From NCBI RefSeq assembly GCF_018613605.1, contig NZ_JAGGPU010000023.1:85143-149142 (forward strand): a stretch of 64,000 bases of DNA, in the 5' to 3' direction. Under the pieces are notes generated by a model. It was not told where the DNA came from, did no database searches, and saw only the letters and a list, made by a program, of their open reading frames with translations. Below are positions 18,935-26,701 of the stretch, piece by piece (positions within the stretch are counted from its first letter, which is position 1; each line of letters starts with the position of its first letter). The stretch is from Pedobacter sp. ISL-64 (lineage in GTDB: Bacteria; Bacteroidota; Bacteroidia; Sphingobacteriales; Sphingobacteriaceae). The translations under genes were made by a program, and so were the position numbers.

Positions 18935-20272
18935 CTAAATTTCCTTAATCTGGTATTCTTCTATTTTACGGTAAAGTGTGGTTAAACCGATCCCCAGTAA
19001 TCGCGAGGTTTCTGTTTTATTCCCTTTGGTATGGATGAGTACTTTTTGAATGTGTTGCTTTTCTATCTGTTGTAGATTATAATCGTTTTCTATTGGTGCA
19101 AATTCAAAAAATTCGGGAGGTAAGGCGGTAGCGCTTAAGGTATCTCCATCCGACAGGATTACCAAACGTTCGATCACATTTTTAAGTTCCCGGATATTTC
19201 CTTTCCAGCTATGATCGCTCAATATTGATAAAATTTTATCATCCATTTTTGGTGCTGATCGGTTTACCTTATCTGCAAATTCTTTTAAGTAGTGTTTTGC
19301 CAATGCAGGGATGTCGGCTTTCCGATCGCGTAACGGCGGTAAGGTAATGGTGAAAACTGAAAGCCGATAATAAAGATCGGAGCGGAATTTTCCAGAAGTT
19401 GCATCGGCTTTTAAATTTTTATTTGTGGCGGCTAATATCCGAACATTTACCTGTTGCGTTTGGGTATCGCCTACTTTGATAAAAGTCTGGCTCTCGAGTA
19501 CACGCAATAGCTTTGCCTGTAAATCGAGGTTCATCTCACCGATTTCATCCAGTAACAATGTGCCACCGTTAGCTTCTTCCAACAGGCCTTTCTTGTCTTT
19601 ATTGGCCCCAGTAAAAGCCCCGGCTTTGTATCCGAAGAGTTCGCTTTCCAGTAAATCGGGGCTAAAGCCACTGCAATTTAAGGCCACAAATGGTTTTGCT
19701 GCCCTAGGGCTTTCGTAATGGATAGATTGAGCGAAAACTTCCTTTCCAGTTCCAGTTTCGCCCAATAACAAAACAGTAGTATCGGTTACACTTACTTTCT
19801 TGGCCAGATCAATCGCTTCCTTTAAAGCTTTTGATTGACCGATTATGGTTTCGAAGCTGTGTTTTTTAGCAATTTTGTTTTCAAGATCGGAAACCCTGCG
19901 CTGCAGATTTGATTTATCCATCGCCTTGTACAAAAGCGGAATAATCTTGTCGTTATCATCGCCTTTTACCAGATAATCGAATGCCCCGTTTTTAATCGCC
20001 AAAACGCCGTCGGCAATGGTACCGTAAGCAGTAAGATTTATAATTTCGACATAAGATTTTATGGCTTTGATATCTTTAACCAGCGCTACTCCATTAACAT
20101 CAGGTAGTTTAACATCGCTGATTACAATGCTTACATCGTTATTTTTAAGCAATTTGAGGCCTTCTTTTCCAGTATTGGCCTGTAGGGTTTTAAACCCCTC
20201 TAATTCTATAATCCTGGAAAGTAAACTGCAGATTTTCTTTTCATCATCGATGATGAGCACCATGCCATTCAT
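18935..20272 (-). CDS. Sigma-54-dependent NtrC-family response regulator
   Basis: 445-residue three-domain activator of sigma-54 promoters. Receiver domain 1-120 with acidic pair D9 D10 and phospho-acceptor D53 ('IVISDVKLPDVNG'); AAA+ domain about 140-370 with Walker A GETGTGKE, the GAFTGA loop that contacts sigma-54, and Walker B 'GGTLLLDEIGE'; C-terminal Fis-type helix-turn-helix ('IQKVLIHTKGNKTETSRLLGIG', given here in part). All key residues are intact. No histidine kinase gene is adjacent, so the partner kinase is elsewhere. Targets cannot be deduced here. Confidence 0.94.
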   Translation of the reverse strand: MNGMVLIIDDEKKICSLLSRIIELEGFKTLQANTGKEGLKLLKNNDVSIVISDVKLPDVNGVALVKDIKAIKSYVEIINLTAYGTIADGVLAIKNGAFDYLVKGDDNDKIIPLLYKAMDKSNLQRRVSDLENKIAKKHSFETIIGQSKALKEAIDLAKKVSVTDTTVLLLGETGTGKEVFAQSIHYESPRAAKPFVALNCSGFSPDLLESELFGYKAGAFTGANKDKKGLLEEANGGTLLLDEIGEMNLDLQAKLLRVLESQTFIKVGDTQTQQVNVRILAATNKNLKADATSGKFRSDLYYRLSVFTITLPPLRDRKADIPALAKHYLKEFADKVNRSAPKMDDKILSILSDHSWKGNIRELKNVIERLVILSDGDTLSATALPPEFFEFAPIENDYNLQQIEKQHIQKVLIHTKGNKTETSRLLGIGLTTLYRKIEEYQIKEI

Positions 20273-20452
20273 AGGTAAAATTTATGCTGCAATATTAAGT
20301 ATAAAAATATCGAAAGATGACGGGGTGGATAAAATAAACAACTTTGGTTTTTAAGCTTTGGATTTTAGACTCCAGACTTATTTTGTGCCTTTTTCGTTTC
20401 CGAAGCATTAATTAAAAGCTTTTTGAGCATATTTGGATTTTGCCTTTTCCTC

Positions 20453-20472
20453 GGTCTGTGTCCTCACAGAAC
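20453..20472 (+). repeat. Dispersed palindrome, copy 2
   Basis: GGTCTGTG-TCCT-CACAGAAC, an 8-bp stem with one mismatch and TCCT loop, same family as 6412, 20494 and 44311. Confidence 0.75.
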
Positions 20473-20493
20473 GAATGGATATAAAAAACTATT

Positions 20494-20513
20494 GGTCTGT
20501 GAGGACACAGACC
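20494..20513 (+). repeat. Dispersed palindrome, copy 3
   Basis: GGTCTGTGAGGACACAGACC: perfect 8-bp stem around an AGGA loop, followed by ACGGA. It is the reverse-orientation partner of the copy at 20453, so the two can also pair with each other over about 20 bp. Confidence 0.8.
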
Positions 20514-20635
20514 ACGGATGGAAACTTATGACTCAAAACTCCCGACTCAAGACTAAACTAAATTGTACCTTTTTCGTTTCTGAGGCGTTAATTAAAAGCT
20601 TTTTGAGCATATTTGGTTTTTGCAAAACAAATTTT

Positions 20636-23104
20636 ATGTTTAAGAGACTAACCGCAATATTCATATTTTGCTTTCCAGCAGTTTTTTGTGCTGCACAACA
20701 AGTACGCCCAGCAAAATCTTCTGAAATTTATAGAGAGATAAAAACGTTAAAACACCTTCCGAAAGTTTTATACCTGGCTGCTCACCCCGATGATGAGAAT
20801 ACTGGTTTATTATCTTGGTTAATCAACGATCAAAACGTAGAAACAGCTTATTTATCGCTTACCAGGGGAGACGGCGGACAAAACCTTCTGGGCACCGAAC
20901 AAGGTGCAGCCTTAGGCCTGATCAGAACACACGAACTTTTGGAAGCCCGTAGATTGGACGGTGCGCAACAATTTTTCACCAGGGCAATCGATTTCGGCTT
21001 CTCAAAAAATACCAACGATACTTTTAAACAGTGGGATGCCGATAGCATTACCGCCGATGTGGTTTGGGTGATCAGAAAATTTAGGCCGGATGTAATTATC
21101 TGTCGTTTCCCGCCAACTGCTGCTGCAGGTCACGGTCAGCATGCTGCTTCTGCTGTTGTTGCAGAGAAGGCATTTAAGGCTGCTGCTGATAAAAATATGT
21201 TTCCAAACCAGCTTAAATATGTATCTGTTTGGCAACCAAAAAGACTATTGTGGAACACCTTTAGATTTGGTTCGGTAAATACCACAGCCGAAAATCAATT
21301 AAAGGCAACCGTTGGGCAATACGACGCACAATTGGGAATGGGTTATGGTGAGTTGGCAGGATTAAGCCGAAGTTTACACAAAAGCCAGGGAGCAGGAACA
21401 CAGTCTGTGGCCGGTGTACGTTCCGATTACTTTACAAATGTTTTAGGCGATCCTGCTAAAAGAACTTTGTTCGATGGCTTAAGCCTTAACTGGTCAGACA
21501 AGGGCATAGGCGATATTGATGAACTGATTGATATTATCCTGTTATCTTTCAATTATAACCAGCCTGATAAGAGCCTGCACGGACTGTTGATGCTGAGAAA
21601 GAGAATTGCTGAATTGCAGGATGCAGCCTTAAGAAAAGATAAGCTTGCGGCTATCGATAACATCATTTTAAGCAGTATAGGTTTTATGGGTGAGGTGGTA
21701 ACCAATCAACCCGAAGCAATTGCCGGCAATAGTTATAATTTTCGTTTAAACTTAATTTCAAGATCGGCCACCCCTGTTACCATTGAAAATGTGAGCTGGT
21801 TAAACCAGACAGATAATTTAAATAGAAAGCTTGCCAACGACTCGCTGATTACCATTGAACGTAAAATCCAGATTCCGGCAGACGCGGCACTTACTGAACC
21901 TTATTGGTTAGCCAAGCCTGCAAAAGATGCAGCAACATTCAGCGTAGCTAATGATACTTTAATCGGACTTCCAGAAATGCAATCGCCAGTTAATGTGCTG
22001 TTGTCGCTAAAAATAGCATCCGAAAAATTTGAAATCAGATTGCCTTTATCTTATAAAAAATTAGATCCTGTTAAAGGTGATGTTGTAGAAGCCCTCAGGA
22101 TCATCCCCGCACTCGATTTAAGTTTTAGCGAGCCTGTTTATTTTGCTAAAGAGAAAGAAGCTTTAAATGTTAGCCTTCGTTTGAAAGCCAATAAGAACAT
22201 TAATTACGGTAAGGTGAGTTTCAAGATCGGCAACCAGGTAGTGAAAACCTTCCAGGGAATTAACCTGGCAGAGAATACCATCAATACGATGAATTTCCTT
22301 CTTCCGGTTGAAGATTTAGCCAAAATTAAAACCAGCCAGAATAAATTAGAAGCTGTTTTTTCATCAGAAGCGAATGAATATTCAAAAGGACAGGTATTAA
22401 TTCAGTATCCTCATTTGCCAACACTACAGTATTTTGTTCCAGCCACAACCTGGTTGATTAAAGGAGACGTAAAGGTGCTGGCGAAAAAAGTTGGGTATAT
22501 TGAAGGGGCTGGAGATCTGATCCCTGAGTTTTTAAGACAGGCAGGTTTGCAGGTTGATGTATTAACAGAAGCAGATATCCTGAACTCAGCAAAACTAGCA
22601 AGTTACGATGCCGTGGTAACAGGAGTAAGGGTAATCAATACCGAAAAAAGAATTAAAAACTGGCAAACTGCTTTGCACGGTTACGTAGAAAACGGTGGAA
22701 CCATTGTGATGCAGTACAATACCACACAAGATATGGCGCTACAGGATTTTGGTGTTTATCCGTTTAGCATCAGTGGTAAAAGGGTGACCGAAGAAAATGC
22801 AGAAGTTAAATTTTTAAAACCTGAACATAAACTGTTAAACTACCCAAATAAAATTACTGCTGACGATTTTAAAGGATGGGTGCAGGAGCGCGGTGCTTAT
22901 TTTCCTGATAAATGGGATGCTAAGTATGAACCGCTTTTCGAGATGCACGATACTGATGAAGAACCGCTTCAGGGATCAACCCTATATGCGAAATTTGGAA
23001 AAGGGAATTTTATTTATACACCATTAGCCTTTTTTAGGCAATTGCCTGCCGGAAATGTTGGCGCAACCAGATTGTTCTTTAACTTTTTATCGGCTGGGAA
23101 GTGA
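20636..23104 (+). CDS. PIG-L/LmbE-family deacetylase with C-terminal ThuA/GATase-like region
   Basis: 822-residue secreted protein. The start at 20636 is chosen because it yields a signal peptide (1-20, 'CFPAVFCAA|Q'); the frame opens earlier, but that part runs through repeat DNA. N-terminal zinc-dependent PIG-L domain (about 40-290) with the metal motif AHPDDE (49-54) and a second metal site in 'AAGHGQHAAS'. It would remove acetyl groups from N-acetyl sugars. The middle (about 350-600) looks beta-rich; the C-terminal part ('YIEGAGDLIPEFLRQ', 'YDAVVTGVRVINTE', 'YVENGGTIVMQYN') resembles glutamine-amidotransferase/ThuA-like folds. It overlaps the next small gene by one base (TGATG), then the symporter, so the three are translationally coupled. 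Confidence 0.88.
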   Translation: MFKRLTAIFIFCFPAVFCAAQQVRPAKSSEIYREIKTLKHLPKVLYLAAHPDDENTGLLSWLINDQNVETAYLSLTRGDGGQNLLGTEQGAALGLIRTHELLEARRLDGAQQFFTRAIDFGFSKNTNDTFKQWDADSITADVVWVIRKFRPDVIICRFPPTAAAGHGQHAASAVVAEKAFKAAADKNMFPNQLKYVSVWQPKRLLWNTFRFGSVNTTAENQLKATVGQYDAQLGMGYGELAGLSRSLHKSQGAGTQSVAGVRSDYFTNVLGDPAKRTLFDGLSLNWSDKGIGDIDELIDIILLSFNYNQPDKSLHGLLMLRKRIAELQDAALRKDKLAAIDNIILSSIGFMGEVVTNQPEAIAGNSYNFRLNLISRSATPVTIENVSWLNQTDNLNRKLANDSLITIERKIQIPADAALTEPYWLAKPAKDAATFSVANDTLIGLPEMQSPVNVLLSLKIASEKFEIRLPLSYKKLDPVKGDVVEALRIIPALDLSFSEPVYFAKEKEALNVSLRLKANKNINYGKVSFKIGNQVVKTFQGINLAENTINTMNFLLPVEDLAKIKTSQNKLEAVFSSEANEYSKGQVLIQYPHLPTLQYFVPATTWLIKGDVKVLAKKVGYIEGAGDLIPEFLRQAGLQVDVLTEADILNSAKLASYDAVVTGVRVINTEKRIKNWQTALHGYVENGGTIVMQYNTTQDMALQDFGVYPFSISGKRVTEENAEVKFLKPEHKLLNYPNKITADDFKGWVQERGAYFPDKWDAKYEPLFEMHDTDEEPLQGSTLYAKFGKGNFIYTPLAFFRQLPAGNVGATRLFFNFLSAGK

Positions 23105-23208
23105 TGAAAAACCAACTCAAAAACTGGAATACCTGGTATATTTTACTCGCTTTGGCGCTGGTATTCCAGATTGTATTTTATTACCTGTTTACTAAATTCT
23201 GGGCATGA
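23104..23208 (+). CDS. 34-residue single-span membrane peptide between deacetylase and symporter
   Basis: Small gene of 35 codons. Its ATG overlaps the upstream stop (TGATG at 23102-23106) and its TGA overlaps the symporter ATG (ATGA at 23205-23208). The peptide starts MKNQLKNWNTWYILLALALV and continues with an aromatic hydrophobic stretch to 'FTKFWA'; residues about 12-30 form one membrane helix, with basic residues before it (inside). Double coupling argues for real translation. A small auxiliary subunit of the symporter is the natural guess, but no function is known to me. Confidence 0.7.
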   Translation: MKNQLKNWNTWYILLALALVFQIVFYYLFTKFWA

Positions 23209-24899
23209 GTAATATCGATTGGGCAGTATTGATATTCACCTTGCTTGCTGTTGTAGCTTACGGTGTTTTTATTGGTCGCGGACAAAAAAGCAATGCTTCC
23301 TATTTAAAGGCCGATAATAAAATGCCCTGGTACATTGTACTGCTGGGTATTATGGCCACACAGGCCAGCGCCATTACTTTTTTATCAGCACCCGGGCAGG
23401 CTTATACTGATGGCATGCGCTTCGTGCAGTATTATTTTGGTCTGCCACTGGCAATGATTGTTATTTGCATTACTTTCATCCCGATTTTTCAACGGTTGAA
23501 TGTATATACGGCATACGAATACTTAGAGAACCGTTTCGACAAAAAAACAAGGGTTTTAACTTCGTTGCTATTTCTGTTTTCGCGGGGATTATCAACGGGG
23601 ATTAGTATTTATGCGCCAAGTATTATCCTCTCGAGTGTTTTAAACTGGAATATTTATTTAACCAATATCCTTACCGGCGGGATTTTGTTGATTTATACTT
23701 ATGTTGGTGGTGCAAAAGCAATTGCACATACACAGAAATTGCAGTTTTTGATCATTTTAGGAACAATGGCCTTTGCCGGATATCTTTTGGTGCAGCATAT
23801 GCCTAATGGAATCGGATTTAAAGACGCACTTTACCTTGCCGGGAAATCGGGTAAATTAAATGTAATTACCACCGAATTCGAGTGGAAGGATAAATATAAT
23901 ATCTGGAGCGGTTTAATCGGGGGTTTTTTTCTCGCGCTTTCTTACTTCGGGACAGATCAGAGCCAGGTGGGAAGATACATTACTGCGAAAGACAATACCA
24001 ATGCTAAAATGGGATTACTCTTGAATGGGCTGGTTAAAATCCCGATGCAGTTCGCTATCCTGTTAATCGGCGCATTATTGTTTGCTTTCTTCTCATTAAA
24101 GCCAGCACCGATTTATTTCAATGAGCGTTCCTATCAGTATTTAAAAGAAACACAGCCACAGCAGGCGGCGGCTTTTGAGAAGGAACATAATGCTTTAGCG
24201 CAGAAATTTAACCAGCAATCAAAAAATATCCTGGTAGAAAAGGAAAAGCAATTACCATCTTTAAATTCTTCGATAGCGAATTTTAAATCAACCCAAAAGC
24301 AGGTGAAAGAACTGCACGGCAGGGTAGAAGAGGCAATTAACAAGTCGAATTACAATGCAGAGAAAACCGATACCAATTATATCTTTTTGTACTTTGTAAA
24401 AAATACCCTTCCCGTTGGGATGATCGGCATGCTTTTCGCTGTCATTTTTTTGGCCAGTTGGGGCTCTATTTCAGCGGCATTAAATTCGCTGGCTGCCTGT
24501 TCGTTAAAAGATGTACACCTCATTTTTAGTAAAAAAGATGTAGATGACGAAACCGAGCTAAAATATAGCCGTTTGCATACTTTGGCCTGGGGTATTTTTT
24601 CGATAGCTGTTGCCATGTTTGCTACACAGATGGGTTCGCTGATCGAAGCCGTTAATGTACTGGGCTCACTTTTTTATGGACCAATCCTTGGTATTTTTTT
24701 AGTGGCATTTTATTTTAAAAAGATAAACGGACCTATCGTATTTATTGCAGCAATTTTGTCCGAAATTGCCGTTATCGCTGTATATGAGTTCGATATTGTT
24801 TCATTCCTTTGGCTCAATGTAATTGGCGCAGCAGCAGTAATTATGTTCTCGGTAATTGGCCTCTTTTTTTCTAATCCAAAAACTTTAGTCGACAAATAA
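23205..24899 (+). CDS. Sodium:solute symporter (SSS family)
   Basis: 564-residue Na+-coupled permease of the inner membrane. Begins 'DWAVLIFTLLAVVAYGVFIGRG', then 'NKMPWYIVLLGIMATQASAITFLSAPGQAY' (split around residues 40-70), typical of SSS/SGLT proteins, and 'YFGTDQSQVGRYITAKD' near residue 250. About 13 membrane helices. Unusual is a charged helical insert of about 80 residues (about 305-385, 'KNILVEKEKQLPSLNSS', 'VKELHGRVEEAIN') between membrane helices, predicted coiled coil. With the upstream deacetylase, a sugar or amino-sugar substrate is plausible. Coupled to the 34-residue membrane peptide by an ATGA overlap. Confidence 0.92.
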   Translation: MSNIDWAVLIFTLLAVVAYGVFIGRGQKSNASYLKADNKMPWYIVLLGIMATQASAITFLSAPGQAYTDGMRFVQYYFGLPLAMIVICITFIPIFQRLNVYTAYEYLENRFDKKTRVLTSLLFLFSRGLSTGISIYAPSIILSSVLNWNIYLTNILTGGILLIYTYVGGAKAIAHTQKLQFLIILGTMAFAGYLLVQHMPNGIGFKDALYLAGKSGKLNVITTEFEWKDKYNIWSGLIGGFFLALSYFGTDQSQVGRYITAKDNTNAKMGLLLNGLVKIPMQFAILLIGALLFAFFSLKPAPIYFNERSYQYLKETQPQQAAAFEKEHNALAQKFNQQSKNILVEKEKQLPSLNSSIANFKSTQKQVKELHGRVEEAINKSNYNAEKTDTNYIFLYFVKNTLPVGMIGMLFAVIFLASWGSISAALNSLAACSLKDVHLIFSKKDVDDETELKYSRLHTLAWGIFSIAVAMFATQMGSLIEAVNVLGSLFYGPILGIFLVAFYFKKINGPIVFIAAILSEIAVIAVYEFDIVSFLWLNVIGAAAVIMFSVIGLFFSNPKTLVDK

Positions 24900-24990
24900 A
24901 CCTAATTTTTACGTACAGCAGATATTTGCTCCCCGAGCGCAAGCCTAAAATTTAATACCTTTATTTTCGACAAAATAGATAACGCTAAAT

Positions 24991-25614
24991 ATGAACGAAG
25001 CTTGGGTTGATAGGTGGAATGACCGATACAGTACCGATGAGTTTGCTTATGGCGAACAACCGAATAACTATTTAAAAGAACAGTTGATGCAGCTCGATAC
25101 CGGAACAATACTTTTTCCGGCGGAAGGAGAAGGCCGAAATGCTGTTTTTGCAGCTAAACTTGGTTGGAAGGTTTCGGCCTTTGATATCAGTATTGAAGGA
25201 AAGAATAAAGCGCTTCAACTCGCAGAAAACAATAACGTTAGCATTGATTACCAGGTGGGCGAACTCCAGGAGCTGGACTATAAAGCTGAACAGTTTGATG
25301 CTATTGCCTTGATTTATGCACACTTTCCAGCGGCAATTAAATCAGCCTACCACAAAACATTAAGTAATTATTTACGCAGGGGCGGTTTGCTTATTTTCGA
25401 AGCTTTTAGCAAGAAACACCTTCATTATCTTGCCAAAAACGAAAAAGTTGGTGGACCAAAAGAAATCGACATGCTATTTTCAATAGAGGAAATAAGAACT
25501 GATTTCGAAAATTATGAGATTCTGGTACTTGAAGAAAAAGAAATTGAACTGAATGAGGGTTTGTTTCATAACGGGCAGGGCTCGGTTATCAGATTTGTTG
25601 GAAGAAAGAAATAA
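24991..25614 (+). CDS. Class I SAM-dependent methyltransferase
   Basis: 207 residues. Rossmann-type methyltransferase: the N-terminal 'WNDRYSTDEFAYGEQPN' is typical of TehB/thiopurine-type small-molecule methyltransferases; SAM-binding motif I is 'ILFPAEGEGRNAVFAAKLG' (about 40-58), acidic residue at the end of strand 2 in 'VSAFDISIEG', and motif IV 'FDAIALIYAHFPA' (about 98-110). The substrate is unknown. A near-consensus -7 box TATTTTCG lies at 24962-24969, so it is probably transcribed separately from the symporter. Confidence 0.85.
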   Translation: MNEAWVDRWNDRYSTDEFAYGEQPNNYLKEQLMQLDTGTILFPAEGEGRNAVFAAKLGWKVSAFDISIEGKNKALQLAENNNVSIDYQVGELQELDYKAEQFDAIALIYAHFPAAIKSAYHKTLSNYLRRGGLLIFEAFSKKHLHYLAKNEKVGGPKEIDMLFSIEEIRTDFENYEILVLEEKEIELNEGLFHNGQGSVIRFVGRKK

Positions 25615-25748
25615 TACGGCAAGAGCTATAACTTAGAAACAGTAAAAGTTTCGCTCAATTTTTTTCGACACTATGATTATAGTTTTTATCAACCTAAAGC
25701 CATAAATTCGTAAAATCAAAAACAACAAAAACAGATAAATATAATACT

Positions 25749-26267
25749 ATGAAAACGATGATTAAATCAATCGCGTTGCTATTTACAGCAATTACTATTT
25801 CTGTAAGTGCAATGGCACAAGATGCGCAGCCTAAGCCAAGTCCTGCTGCTACAGCGACAGGAAAAGTTAAAGGTGCAACTATTACCATCAATTACAGCAG
25901 CCCTGCAGTAAAAGGACGTAAAATCTGGGGCGGTTTAGAGGCTTTTGATAAAGTGTGGCGTGCAGGTGCAAACGAGGCTACTACTTTCGAAACTGATAAA
26001 GATATTGTAGTTGAAGGCAAAGCTTTGGCAGCTGGAAAATACAGCTTCTTTTTAATCCCTAAAGAAAGCGGAACCTGGACAGCTATCTTTAACAAAGAAC
26101 CAAAACAGTGGGGCGCTTACAAATACGAAGAAGCTAAAGATGCTTTACGTGTTGATGTTAAAACCAAAGCCTTAAAAGCTACACAAGAGCGTTTAGTTTA
26201 TAAAATTACAAAAAGCGGATTTGCTTTAGAATGGGATAAAATTTCTGTTCCGGTTAATATTAAATAA
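25749..26267 (+). CDS. DUF2911-family secreted protein
   Basis: 172 residues with a signal peptide (1-23, 'ISVSAMA|Q'). The body matches the DUF2911 pattern: 'ITINYSSPAVKGRKIWGGL', 'VWRAGANEATTFETDKDI', 'LAAGKYSFFLIPKESGTWT', 'IFNKEPKQWGAYKY'. The function of the family is not known; it is common in Bacteroidota as a periplasmic or surface protein. A near -7 box TAAATTCG lies at 25703-25710. The gene is closed by a strong terminator, so it forms a single-gene unit. Confidence 0.9.
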   Translation: MKTMIKSIALLFTAITISVSAMAQDAQPKPSPAATATGKVKGATITINYSSPAVKGRKIWGGLEAFDKVWRAGANEATTFETDKDIVVEGKALAAGKYSFFLIPKESGTWTAIFNKEPKQWGAYKYEEAKDALRVDVKTKALKATQERLVYKITKSGFALEWDKISVPVNIK

Positions 26268-26286
26268 TTAGATAAGATTACTTTAG

Positions 26287-26321
26287 AGCCGTCCATGTTT
26301 TACATTAGGACGGCTTTTTTT
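26287..26321 (+). terminator. Terminator after the DUF2911 gene
   Basis: Perfect 8-bp stem AGCCGTCC / GGACGGCT with 13-nt loop and seven T, 19 bp after the stop codon. Confidence 0.92.
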
Positions 26322-26701
26322 ATGCCTTTTTTTTGAAAGTGACTGGGTTGTAATTCTCGACGGCTTGTAGTCCCGCTCCATTACTCCCGACTTTACGTCG
26401 GGATTCATTGCAATCGGGTTTAGATCCAAGAGTTTTGCACCCTGCAGCCCAACAAATGAAATACTGCTGTTGCTACCTAGCCCCGGTTAAAGTGTTACCC
26501 TGCAGCAACGAGGTACGAGGCAGCGAAGCGTAAAAGCGAAAAACGGGAGGGAACTTTTTATCCTGGACAGACCTTGCGCTCCAAAAATAAAAAATCATAT
26601 TTTGTTAAAGCTTTTTCTCCCTCTTTGTAAAGAACCTAAAACATAATAGCTACTTCATGTTAAAATACTATTTTAGGACAATTTAAAAATAAACACAAAT
26701 A
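26322..26701. other. Gene-free stretch with dispersed-repeat debris
   Basis: No coding signal. It contains decayed dispersed sequence (for example 'ctcccgactttacgtcggga', a 7-bp hairpin around 26384-26403, and a degenerate GAAGCG-rich part near 26523) and, in the last 60 bp, the AT-rich upstream region of the GH92 gene. Confidence 0.45.

Larger units (their letters stand above)
20273..20635. repeat. 180-bp direct duplication carrying two palindromes
   Basis: Gene-free. 20383-20443 and 20563-20623 are near-identical direct repeats exactly 180 bp apart (shared core 'TTAATTAAAAGCTTTTTGAG' and 'CATATTTGG'). The second copy ends just before the ATG at 20636. Between the repeats lie two facing copies of the AGGA/TCCT palindrome (20453-20472 and 20494-20513). 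The stretch contains the upstream region of the PIG-L gene; the duplicated segment may hold its promoter. Confidence 0.75.

Noticed and set aside
20423..20635. Longer start for the PIG-L gene
   Set aside because: It would translate through repeat DNA and palindromes; the ATG at 20636 gives a normal signal peptide.
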